A stretch of DNA of 24,628 nt from contig VGKX01000001.1 of NCBI GenBank assembly GCA_016866895.1, forward strand, positions 1 through 24,628, read 5' to 3'. Under the pieces are notes generated by a model, which saw only the letters and a program-made list of their open reading frames with translations, did not search any database and was not told the origin of the DNA. Each line of letters begins with the position of its first letter. The first letter of the stretch is position 1. This document shows positions 1-10,000 of this stretch, piece after piece. The stretch is from Candidatus Parvarchaeota archaeon. Its GTDB lineage: Archaea > Micrarchaeota > Micrarchaeia > Anstonellales > VGKX01. Made by a program: the position numbers and the translations under genes.

Positions 1-108
1 TGTTTTTACAGTGGCTCAGAAGCTACTCCGTCAATCACAAGGGTTTTAAGGCCTTCATCCTGGGACGGTATCGTCACAGCCGTTTATGATTACCCAAAAA
101 GAGTTTAA
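1..108 (+). CDS. Possible 3' end of a truncated upstream gene
   Basis: This frame is open from the first base of the window to a TAA at 106-108 and would end in the residues YDYPKRV. It would converge with the minus-strand gene that starts at 519. Only 35 codons are visible. A second plus frame (stop at 87-89) and a short minus-strand GTG frame are also open here, so the coding assignment is weak. No motif identifies a family. Confidence 0.2.
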   Translation, partial: CFYSGSEATPSITRVLRPSSWDGIVTAVYDYPKRV

Positions 109-189
109 TAATTAGCATCAATTAGCAACCACGCTTTTTGCAGCCCGAGCAGAGAGAGAAAGCAGCCACAAATTATTGGACTGCCAAAA

Positions 190-519
190 TTAGCCTATCG
201 GAAGAAGCATCCTTTTTGCAACATGCTTGCCCAGGACATTGGAATATTGTTTTCTGACAATTCTTACAAAATCAGCAGCTGTTTTTGTTGGTAGTTTTGA
301 GACATCAAGGCCGGCAAAAGGGATTCTTCCAAGCCTTGCCTGGCCTTTTTTTGAGAGTGGTTTTGTAAAATTCCTTGCCCCCTTGACTTTCTTCATTTCC
401 TGCCTGACAACATCCATATAGGTTTGCCCTATAACCCCGGCCCGTTTTTCCTCCTCGCTTATAAGGGGAGAGAAGGGAGAACAGCTAAATAAGCTTGTTT
501 TTTTATTTGTGTCATTCAT
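190..519 (-). CDS. Small basic protein of unknown function
   Basis: This encodes 109 residues with no family that I recognise. The first ~30 residues are Ser/Lys-rich and low in complexity. The rest is strongly basic, with many Lys and Arg, and ends in an amphipathic stretch (residues ~80-105, with FVRIVRKQYSNVLGKHVAKR). There is no signal peptide or membrane segment, so the protein is presumably cytoplasmic and may bind nucleic acid, which is inferred from charge alone. The ATG at 519 is supported by a GGTG ribosome binding site five bases upstream. The gene lies 64 bp after the SerK-like gene on the same strand and could be cotranscribed with it. The product is shorter than most DNA-binding proteins with comparable tails. 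Confidence 0.6.
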   Translation of the reverse strand: MNDTNKKTSLFSCSPFSPLISEEEKRAGVIGQTYMDVVRQEMKKVKGARNFTKPLSKKGQARLGRIPFAGLDVSKLPTKTAADFVRIVRKQYSNVLGKHVAKRMLLPIG

Positions 520-583
520 ATCCGCACCAAGAATTGCTTAGTTTGATGCACTGCATTGGAGTTCCATTTGGATTAGTATAGTC

Positions 584-1381
584 CTAGTATATTACCAAAA
601 CCGGCTCAGTGTATCTTCTTATCGCGTGGTCAACAGCCCTTTTCTTAATCATCAAAGTTAGGTTCTGCTTTGCCTCTTCAAGGTCGACTTCAGTCAGCCA
701 GCCCAATGGAACATTGAGCCGGATAATCCTGTCTGGTATTGTGTGCCTTGTGGACTTTGGCGGCAGCGGCAGCTTTTCCTTTGCCCTGCCCACAATCTCC
801 GCTTTTGAGAATATTTTCCTGTAAAGTACGGTTTTGCCTGAATTTAGTGCATCAGCTGCCTTTGTATCCTCTATGTAGGTTATTTCCGGCTCCTTGTCAA
901 TTTTTTTTAGCAAGTCCTGCTGCTCGTGGACAATTGTTGCAAGGGAGTTGTCAGAAGACTCATAAAGGCAGCATTTTTTCTTTCCATTGATTTCTACAAC
1001 CGCCATGAAAAAAGCTTCTTTATTCTCAAGTGCAAGCAGGCCTGCATCCAGGTCCACAAGGTCGCACTTTAGCGCCCCCAGCTTTTCAGGAAAGGAATTT
1101 AGAGTGGGAAACCAGCTGCCAACGCCTATTGCTGTGCTTTTGTAGTCGACTACCTGGCAGGCCGCATTTATGCAGTGGAGGGAACGTAGAACCGAAAGCC
1201 TGTGGTTGCCGTCAAGGACTACGTGGTTTTCCTTGTCAACTATCAGCGGGTCAACAAGCCTTCCTATGTTGAGCATTGCCTCCCTGAGCCGAACCTCGTT
1301 TTTAGGTATTGTCTGCTCGTGTCCAAGAAGGACATCAAGGCCCAAAATGTCAAGATTGTCAAGTATGTCGTCAACAAGCAT
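584..1381 (-). CDS. ParB/Srx-fold protein, SerK-like (free serine kinase family)
   Basis: This 265-residue protein has an N-terminal ParB/sulfiredoxin fold. It carries the HEQTIP segment at ~20 and a VVLDGNHRLSVLRSL motif at ~55-70, the position where ParB-like kinases have DG(H/N)HR for nucleotide and phosphate binding. The C-terminal part has a TRHTIPDRIIRLNVPLGWL block at ~212-230 that resembles the family of archaeal free L-serine kinases (SerK), which phosphorylate serine to O-phosphoserine using ADP. Length fits that family. The second motif position is Asn instead of the usual His, so activity is not assured. The ATG at 1381 sits 7 nt downstream of the start predicted from a TATA-like box at 1408-1420. 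The gene follows the surface-protein pair by 61 bp but seems to have its own promoter. A non-kinase ParB-like protein remains possible. Confidence 0.72.
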   Translation of the reverse strand: MLVDDILDNLDILGLDVLLGHEQTIPKNEVRLREAMLNIGRLVDPLIVDKENHVVLDGNHRLSVLRSLHCINAACQVVDYKSTAIGVGSWFPTLNSFPEKLGALKCDLVDLDAGLLALENKEAFFMAVVEINGKKKCCLYESSDNSLATIVHEQQDLLKKIDKEPEITYIEDTKAADALNSGKTVLYRKIFSKAEIVGRAKEKLPLPPKSTRHTIPDRIIRLNVPLGWLTEVDLEEAKQNLTLMIKKRAVDHAIRRYTEPVLVIY

Positions 1382-1407
1382 TAAACCACGAAAAAATTTC
1401 CCCTGAA

Positions 1408-1420
1408 AAGCTTAAATTAT
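1408..1420 (-). promoter_or_regulatory. TATA-like promoter of the SerK-like gene
   Basis: The minus strand reads ATAATTTAAGCTTTT here, an archaeal box A of the TTTAA type. Its centre (~1414) places transcription start near 1388, a few bases before the ATG at 1381, so the mRNA would be almost leaderless. Confidence 0.45.
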
Positions 1421-1442
1421 CTAGCATTTGGCGAATTCCAGT

Positions 1443-3998
1443 CTATTTCGGCTTTTTTTGCCTGCCAGCGGTGTTCGTATCCTTGACAAAGTGCAGGACC
1501 AGAATCTCGATAAACGCAATAAGCGTCCCTGCATAGGGCGTCACAAAAAGGCCTATGAGGGTTGGAAGCACGGCTAGGATAACAGGATAGCTGCCTGGAA
1601 TAGATGACGCTGAGCTGAAAGCAACATATGAGATTAGAAAGAGGATTGCCCAGCTGACAGAATCTGCAGCGGAAGTGGGCTGGAAAAGGGTTTTGCCTGC
1701 ATTGGAAAATGCATTTGAGACCGTCTCCAGCCTAAGATAAGTTGAGAGAGGGACGTCAAAAAGCCCCTGGGTTGGAGCCTGCTCTGAGAGCACGCAGGTG
1801 TTTTTGCTTCCGCAAAAACCTGCACAACAGCCACTTGATGAGACACACGAGCCACCAAGAGGGGTGCACAGAGGAGCCGGAATGCTTGCGCAAAAACCAG
1901 CTTCAGAACATATATTGGAACAGCAGTCTGAATTTTTGGAACACTCAAATCCAGGGCTTTTGCAAACCGAAACGTTTTTTGGCCCGCAAGCCGAAAAGTC
2001 AAGATTCTGCTCGTAGGTCCTGTAGCCCTGCAAATAGACCCGCATTTGATACCGATTTTCCTTTGGCACAAAAGACCAGATGCCCCTCGAGACTGGCTGT
2101 GGGTAGATTGTTTGCGCTATTGACCCTGTCCCGACCTTGAATATCCTGACTTTTGCATCAACATTTTGGCCATTTGATGAGTCCACAACACTAACCCTGG
2201 CCTCGGAATTAATACAAAGCGGCTCTACTGTAACTGAAAAGTCGGAAAGGACTGCGCCGCCGTCTCCGGATTCTTGCAAAACATCCTCATCACCCAAATC
2301 CAAACCCGAATCATTGGTGGCGTTGAGCAGGTCGGTATCCTTTGGCGTGGGCTGATAGGCTTGCTCAGATTCGGTATAGTTGGCAAGTGGGAACAGGTCA
2401 GTGTTGTTGGCCTGGAGAGAGTATGCTGAATTGCAAATGCCATACCCTTCAGAATCTGGACAGGTCTGCGAAAAGCCCGTGCCAGAAGGGTTTGCCCAGA
2501 AGTTTCCCGATATGTAGGGGCCACCCATGATATTGGTGCCAGAAGACACTGAAGTGCTCCACGAATTTGAGAAATTGACTGTGATGTTGAAATTTGCAGT
2601 ATTGTTGAAAAGGTTGTTGTAGAACGTATTGTTGGAGGAAAAATTGACCCTTGCACCGTTTATCAGATTACCGAGGAATTTGCTTGATTTTATTATGTTC
2701 GCAGTTGAATTAAGAAGAAGGATGCCATAGAGATTTTCATTCGAATTGAAATCGGTAAACAAGGAATTGCTTGTGAACAGGACAAAAATCCCATTATTAT
2801 AATGAGTGCTTGAGCCAGAAACGGTTATTGAATTGAAATTTGACCTGCTTGCGTTACAGGCAACAAGCGAAGAAAGTGATATTGAAGAAACGTTTGTCGG
2901 GTAGAAATAATAGCCGATAAGCCTGTTTGAAGAGCCTTTGACGTTTGTCAGGTTATTTGCACATTCGGCGTCAGAACTTGCTGATACCTGGAGGTCATTG
3001 ACCTGGTTTTCAGAAAAGGTGGAATCCGATATGTTATTCAAAAGCGAGGATGAGAGCCAAAGGCCAAATGCTTGATTAGACGTGGAGTTTGTATTGGAGA
3101 CAGAAGTCTCAGTCACGTTTGAAAAGTAAATTCCCGAGGAGACACTTGAGCTGACGGAAATACCGGAAAAGTTGTTTTTAGAAGAGGAGGCGACATGCAG
3201 TCCGTCATAAAAATCGCGTAATTTGCAGTTCTTAATAGTGATGTTGTTAACCCCCACGGCCCTGAACCCGGCCGAATTTTCAATGTCATCACCGTCAATT
3301 GTGTTGCCAAGGCAGTTTATGCTGACGTTTGACGATCGGATTTGGAAGCAGGTTCCTGACTGGTAATCGGTAATGTTTGAGGTTATGTTGTAAGTCCCCT
3401 GCATTGTTATGTCAGTGCAGTTTGTCATGTTTGAATCCGTCCAATTTGCAGTGTAGTTGAAAACAAGCGACACGTTTGCCGAGAGCGGGTCGGAACACAA
3501 AGTCGAATTTGCTGCAAACGAAATTGTTGACAGCTTTTGAAGGTTAGAGGTATTGTTGAAAAATCCGGCCGGGACAAAATAGGCCGCGCTTACAGAAACC
3601 GAATCATTGTCATCAGTATAGTTGAGTGGGCTGCAAAGGGAGAGGGGGGTTGAGGAGCTGTTTGGCAGAGTGTTGAGACCGGATGGCATCCCCGCGCATG
3701 ATGCGTTGGGGGAAGAAAATGTTGTTATAAAAGTGGGCTCATCACCAGTGTTTGTCAGGGAGCTTGCATTGACTGAGAGTGGGGTGTTGCCATTGTTGCG
3801 GATGCTGAAGGCAAAATTATAATAAGAGCCTGAAGTGGTGTTGGGGACATAAAAATACGCCTGGGATGCTGAAATGGCGCAGAGCCTGTTTATGGAGACT
3901 CCGACCTCGCCACTTTGGCTCTGGTTGACTGCAAAGGAAGCAGACAAAAGAAGCTGGATGGCAAAAAGGAACATGGCTGAGATTTTGAAGCAACGCAT
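1443..3998 (-). CDS. Membrane-anchored NosD-type beta-helix surface protein with two cystine-knot-like repeats
   Basis: The protein has 851 residues when started at the ATG at 3998, where a textbook signal peptide begins (MRCFKISAMFLFAIQLLLSA) after a GTGAT ribosome-binding-like sequence. The frame extends upstream to a TTG at 4058, but that would overlap the preceding gene. Order of parts: signal peptide (1-23); a sandwich-like domain with RNNG and an Asp-rich C-terminal edge (~25-160); right-handed beta-helix repeats rich in N-V-S/T and N-N-T (~165-490); a GNFWANPSGTGFSQTC signature and Asp/Cys loop (~490-530); an Ig- or carboxypeptidase-regulatory-like domain (~585-670); two Cys-rich repeats (~675-735); and two or three hydrophobic helices (~770-840) before a Lys-rich end. 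Asn-X-Ser/Thr sequons are very frequent, which fits an exported glycoprotein. It lies 40 bp after the giant gene, probably in one operon. Confidence 0.8.
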   Translation of the reverse strand: MRCFKISAMFLFAIQLLLSASFAVNQSQSGEVGVSINRLCAISASQAYFYVPNTTSGSYYNFAFSIRNNGNTPLSVNASSLTNTGDEPTFITTFSSPNASCAGMPSGLNTLPNSSSTPLSLCSPLNYTDDNDSVSVSAAYFVPAGFFNNTSNLQKLSTISFAANSTLCSDPLSANVSLVFNYTANWTDSNMTNCTDITMQGTYNITSNITDYQSGTCFQIRSSNVSINCLGNTIDGDDIENSAGFRAVGVNNITIKNCKLRDFYDGLHVASSSKNNFSGISVSSSVSSGIYFSNVTETSVSNTNSTSNQAFGLWLSSSLLNNISDSTFSENQVNDLQVSASSDAECANNLTNVKGSSNRLIGYYFYPTNVSSISLSSLVACNASRSNFNSITVSGSSTHYNNGIFVLFTSNSLFTDFNSNENLYGILLLNSTANIIKSSKFLGNLINGARVNFSSNNTFYNNLFNNTANFNITVNFSNSWSTSVSSGTNIMGGPYISGNFWANPSGTGFSQTCPDSEGYGICNSAYSLQANNTDLFPLANYTESEQAYQPTPKDTDLLNATNDSGLDLGDEDVLQESGDGGAVLSDFSVTVEPLCINSEARVSVVDSSNGQNVDAKVRIFKVGTGSIAQTIYPQPVSRGIWSFVPKENRYQMRVYLQGYRTYEQNLDFSACGPKNVSVCKSPGFECSKNSDCCSNICSEAGFCASIPAPLCTPLGGSCVSSSGCCAGFCGSKNTCVLSEQAPTQGLFDVPLSTYLRLETVSNAFSNAGKTLFQPTSAADSVSWAILFLISYVAFSSASSIPGSYPVILAVLPTLIGLFVTPYAGTLIAFIEILVLHFVKDTNTAGRQKKPK
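1793..1967 (-). repeat. Two tandem six-cysteine (cystine-knot-like) repeats
   Basis: Translation of the minus strand gives two consecutive segments with the same spacing, C-x6-C-x5-C-C-x3-C-x5-C. One begins CKSPGFEC and the other CTPLGGSC. This C-C-CC-C-C order is that of inhibitor-cystine-knot and dickkopf-like modules. They sit between the Ig-like domain and the membrane helices of the 851-residue surface protein. Confidence 0.7.
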
Positions 3999-4038
3999 CG
4001 AATCACGGAGTTTAGGTTTCGCACTTGGGGCAATGCAG

Positions 4039-7000
4039 CTAGATTGGTGAGGAGACAAAAGTCAAGTATGCACTGCTTTCCTGGGCAGGCGAATCTGTGT
4101 CTATTTTCACCTTTACTGTTATCTCCAAGGTATCGGATTCGTCCCTGAATTGCAGTGAGGGGCAAAGCTCTACAGCCTTTGCAGAAAGGTTGCTGAACCC
4201 CGCAAGGCTGCCAAAGCATGAGCCTGGTTTGTAGCTTTGGGCTGAAATCTGGAACAGGGGATTTGAGCCTCCTATGAATTCCCCTGCGTCCTTGTCAGAA
4301 TAAACGCCAAGTGCTATATTTTGTATGCCATCATTTCTCAACATGAATTTGAACTCTTTTTCCTCGCCTGGGCGTATGTCCTGGAACGACAAGTTTACCT
4401 GCGCACTTGTGTCCGAGGAAATTGTTATGAAATTGACTCCGGCCGAGTCACCCGAGGGAATGCTTAGAGGCAGGTAGTCAATGTGAGCCTGCACGCTTTG
4501 TGAGCCTGGCGAGAAGTTGCCAGAAACATTATATTGCTGGTCACAGATGCCATCCGGCTGGGAGTCATAGCAAAGCTGCGAGAAGTCTACGCCAGTTGGT
4601 GAGGCCCATGCATTCCCTCCGCTATAGCTTCCGCCGACTATGCTTATTGCAGGGAATTTTGCCCTGTTCCAGCTAATATTTGACGAGTCCTGGACAAAGG
4701 CATTTCTAGCATTATTGAAAAGATTATTGTAGATTTTAGAGCCATGAACTCCAGTAAGATTAATGCCATAAAGCTTGCTTGAAAGGATTTTAGTCCCAGT
4801 TATAGAACTTCCACTTGACTGCGAGATTTTCAGGCCAGTCCCAAAGTTGCTGATTGTGCAGCCCGAGAGCCTGAAGTTATCGGCATCCTGCACATTAACC
4901 CCGATTGAGGACGATTGGTTTGTTCCTGAAATTGTGTTGCCTTCGCAGGTAATATCGACATTGTTTGCAAGCACATTGATGCATTTGCCTGAACCGGCTA
5001 CGTCTGCAGCCACAAGATATGCCCCCGACTTTGTTATTTGCATGCATTCGGTGATTCGATTTATGCCTGCCAGTGGCAGCATATCAATGTTGTTATTAGA
5101 GTTTACTTTATACCCCGTATCACAGATTGAGTCGTCATTTGCATCGGCGCAAAGCTGTGAAAAGCCGTCGGCCCCTTCTTTGGCCCAGTAATTGCCACCT
5201 AGATTGCTTCCGCCAATTATGTTTGCTCCTGGTATTTTTGTCGTGTTCCAGATATTCTTTTGGTTTGCCTGCACCTCAACATTGACTGCGTTGCTGAAAT
5301 AGTTGTTGAAGAATGTGTTTTTTACAGCCGAGTAGAGATAAAATCCATAGTCGTTGTTTTTAACAATGGAGTTGGTGAGTGTGTTGTCATGAGCCCCATT
5401 GACCATGTAAAGGCCGTACTTGTTGTAATCAAGAGTCAGGTTTGCAAGCTCGTTGTACCCCCCGTCAATGCTCACGCCCCTGGAGTTGGAGGTGAATTTG
5501 GAGCCAATAACTGTCGCATAGCTTGAGCCTTTGGACAACTCAAGGCCGATGAGATTGTCGGAGCTGTCAACATTTGCAAAAGTTGAGTAATTGGAGTAAT
5601 ACGCAAAAATGCCGTTATTCTCAAGTGTGTCAGACCCGGACACCGTGACATTCTCCACAAACGAGCTGACTGCATTGCAAAAAACTATTTGCGATGCCAC
5701 GTCATTGTAAAGGTAACCCGGCTTGCCGCCTGCGTAGAGGATTTGACGCTCGCCAGAGCCAGTCGAGTTCTCGATAGTGTTTGCACAATCTGATGGGGAA
5801 GAGGGCTGGACAAGAAGGTCGTAGTACCTGTTTTCCCTTGAGGCAAGGGCATCGACCACGTTTCCACCTGACGAGATAAGGGAAAGGCCGGTATTTGTAT
5901 TGGAATTTGTCGTGACATTGATAAGCCTGTTTGAGTGGGAGTTCTCAATATGCACGCCGTCGTAGAAGTCGGTGACAACGCAATTTTTAATCGTGGTGTT
6001 GTTATAGCCGATGACTGATATGCCGTATGTGCCACCGCCGTCTAGGCCATCAATCGTCCTTCCAAGGCAATCAAGAGTCACAAAATTTGCAAGCACTTTC
6101 ATGCAAGTCACTGGGTAGCCGCTGATGCTTCCCGTGAGGGTATAAACGCCGGATTCGGTCATGTTGTCGCACGACCCTGGCAGTGAGGCGCTAACGCCAA
6201 GAGGATAGAAATCCTTATTCGACGAGTCAAGGGCAAGCGGGCTGTCGCAGATTGAATTGTTGTCATAATCCTCGCATATTTCAGAAAAGCCCGAGCCAAG
6301 CGGGTCTGCCCAGAAATTCCCGCCGATTTTTCTTCCGGCAACTATGTTTGTGCTTGTCCCAGGATTGGTATTCCAAACATTTGAGTAGCCTGAAGGGTTG
6401 TTGTAATTTTCATAGTTGCGGATATAGTTATTATAGAATGTGTTTCCAGATGCCAGGTTCAGGTAAATGCCAGTTTCTGTGCTGTTTGCAATTGTGTTGT
6501 TAGTGACAAGCCCGCCGCTTGTTGTGGATAGATACAGGCCATAGCCAAGGTTTCTTAGGGTGCAGTTTTTGACAACTGTGTTGTTGTACCTGTTTATGTG
6601 TATCCCTATTGTGTCTGAGTTTAAGCCCCCATCAATGCTTTGGCCCTGGCAATCGACAGTGACATTCTGTGCAATGACATTTAGGCAGGTTCCTGATGCC
6701 ACATTCAGGCCTGAGGCAAGTGTGTAAAGGGCGTTTGCAGTCGAGAGGTTAGAGCAAGAGACTGTAGGTGTGCTTATCTTGATTGGGCTGGAATTCAGTG
6801 TTGACCTGCTTGAATTGTAAATCGCAGTAACCTGCAAAATCCAGACTTGACCTGATACCAAGTCCCCCATGGTCGCTATTACAGTATCCGCATTGGACTG
6901 AGCATTCGGATAGGAGCCTGCCTCGACAGCTGCACCGTTAAGATACCACGTGTAGCTGTAATTAAACAGGAACGACGAGGATGGATTGAGAGGGGCAACT

Positions 7001-10000
7001 GCCTTTGCATGCCCGTAGAGCACCGAGTCTGGCATGAAAACAGTCCCGTTTGAAGTGTTGAGTATTGATGCAATTGTGACATTTATGTTGATGGAGTACA
7101 CCGTAAGCTGGCTTGAATTGACAGGCGTGCCGTTGTAAGTTCCATCAAAAGGCGTAATCTGGCACAGCAAGGCATCATTTTCAGTGAATGAAGAGTTGGA
7201 GATGCTTGAGTTGTTGAAGGCTGTGGCAGCCCCATTTTTGAACCAAAGGTAGTAAAACGAAATGTTGGAGCCTTCGTAGTCATAGGCAGATGTGTTTATG
7301 CATGTTATGTTCTTTGTATTTGTATAGGCAACAGAAGGCACGAGGGTTGGCACACCAGTAACAGGTGGGGCGTTTGTTACTTGCACGGTTGAAGAGTTAT
7401 ACTTTGAGCTGTTTGTCGTTGAATAGACAGTAATATTGATTGAGTCAACAAGCGCCTGCGCGTAGTCATGGGAGACTGCAGATATCGCCACGCCGAAATT
7501 GCCCGAATTTATGCCGCTTGGGGTGAAGTTGAGGTTCCAAAGGTCGTATGAGCCGCCGTAATAAATCGCAGCCGGGGACGAGGGCCAGCTCTCTGATGAC
7601 CCTTTGTTTGAGCCTGACACTGTGCCCAAGCGAATAAGCTTAACAGAGTCGTCAAACAATGCCTGTGCAACGCCCTCACCAGTTGTTTTTGCAACAGAGA
7701 CCAAGACGCCTGTGACATTAGACCAGGGAGCAAGGCTGAAGCTGAAGTTTGTTGCCGCAAGGCTTGTGCTTCGTTCTGAGTCAAGGGTTACTGAAGCATA
7801 TGACGAATCAGCATGCTGGGCATTGGCAGGGTTTGACCATGCAATTGACGAAGATGAGATGTTTGAGAGATTTCTTGCAGCCTTTGTGTCTGCGGACAGG
7901 TCAATTGCCATGATTTGGCAGGTTATGTTGTCGCTTAGGTTGAATGAGCTGTTTGTAATGAACTGAGCAGTGACCCCTGTTGAGTTGCCGTTTCTGTACC
8001 AGAGATAAATGAAGCTGACATTGTCCCCATCAGCATCGCTTGTGGACCCGTTTAGGCAGTAGACGGCGCTTGTGTTCTTTGTTATTGTTGTTGGACTAAG
8101 AGCCGGGCTGGATGTGGTTGGCGGGGTATTCCAGATTATGGCTGTTGTTGAGTTCTTTGGTGATGTTGAATAGAGATTGTTGACTGCAACAACTTCAAGC
8201 ACCCAGCGTTGGTTTTTGGATAGCACTCCTGACAAGTTTGCAATGTTTGCCATGCCTTCCGTTGCCCCTATGAAGTTGCCCGTTGAATTCACGGCCCCGT
8301 CAACATACCATGAATAAGTGTAGTTGAATGATGAGTTGCCCGAATAACTTGAATTGGCAAAGCCATAAATCGTGTAATTATTGAAATAGACGGTCCCGTT
8401 TTCCGAAGCATTGGTCGAGTTGTAAAGGAATACTGAAACTATTGTCGGCTCCTGGACGCCCACTGTGACATGCGTTGAATTTGCAGGTGTGCCGTTTTCA
8501 GTGCCGTCAAAGGGAGTGATTTGGCAGATAAGGATATCGTTTGCAGTGAAAGACGAATTTGAAAGGCTGCTTGATGTGTTTCCAGTGCTTGCGTTATTCT
8601 TGTACCATAAGTAATAGAACGAGACTGTGTCCCAGTCCGCATCAAGCGTTGTGCCGTTGTTGCACGTGACAATTGAAGTGTTGGTATTGACTGCAGTAGG
8701 CGACAGCGTTGGCGCTGAAGTTGTCGGCCTGCTATTTGAAATTGACACGGAACTGGAATTTGCCGCACTTGAGTTCCCACTTGATGAGACGGCCGTAATC
8801 TCAAGTGTCCAGTTCTGGCCCTTTGACAGGTTGTCACTTGTAATGTTGGCGATGTTAGATGAGATGCCGGATGCCGCACCTGCAAAAACACCAGACAGAT
8901 TCAGGACACCATTAACAAACCACCTATATGAGAAATTGAAGCTGCTGGAAGCATGGGATGCGTTTGCAAAACCGAATAAGGTTGAAGTCGCATAGAAAAC
9001 TGTGCCGTTTTCCGAAAGATTTGACGAGTTAATTATAGTGATTGAATTGATTGTCGGGGCAGGGAACAGGATTGTCAGGGAAGTTGAATTGGAGGAAGAC
9101 CCGTTGGCTGCGCCGTCTGAGGGGGTGATTTGGCACAGGACTGAATCGCCAGCGCCAAACGAAGAATTGGAGATGTTGCTTGAAGTGATGCCTGTTGAGG
9201 AGCCATTTATGAACCACAGGTAAAAGAAGGAAATAGAATCGCCGTCATTGTCAGCAGAGGTAGAGTTGTTGCAGCTGACATTTGCAGTGTTTGTATAGAC
9301 AATACTTGGAGAAACTGTAGGCAATGAAGTGTTAGGAGGTGAATTCGATATGTTAATTGAAGTCGAATTAACCGCACTCGAATTCCCACTTGAGGAGACG
9401 GCCGTAATCTCAAGTGTCCAGTTCTGGCCCTTTGACAGGTTGTCACTTGTAATGTTGGCGATGTTGTACTCGACACCAGAGCTTGCGCCATCAAATGTTC
9501 CGGATAAGTTCAGCTCGCCATTCTTGAACCATTTGTAGGAGTAATTGAAAGAACCTCCCCCAAATGTCGCATTGGCAAGGCCAAAGAGGGTTGATATCTT
9601 GTAGAATTGGGTGCCATTAGTGCTGTTTATAATGCGAACAGACGGACTCGAGGGCGGGGTGGCCGTTATGGTGGTTTGAGACGAATTGACAGGAGTGCCG
9701 TTGTCAAAACCGTCGGAGGGAGTTATTTGGCATGTAATATTGTCGTTTGCAACATAAGACGAATTAGTGATGTAGCTTGTGGCAACGCCGGTTGCTGCAC
9801 CGTTTTTGAACCAAAGATAGGAGAAGGAGACTGAATCGCCGTCTTCATCAGATGCTGAGCTGTTTGAACATGTGATATTGGAAGTATTTGTATATGCAAC
9901 AGTCGGGCTCAAAGCTGGAGTTGAGGTGTTGGGGGGCAAATTTGAAATTGTGATTACAGAGGAGTTGTTGGAAGTCGAGTTCCCACTTGAGGAGACGGCC

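Noticed and set aside
1..72. Minus-strand 23-codon frame (GTG start, ending ASEPL)
   Set aside because: Too short, no ribosome binding site, and a competing plus-strand frame covers the same bases.
3999..4058. TTG at 4058 as start of the 851-residue protein
   Set aside because: It would overlap the end of the giant gene and place 20 polar residues before the signal peptide; the ATG at 3998 begins exactly at the signal peptide.
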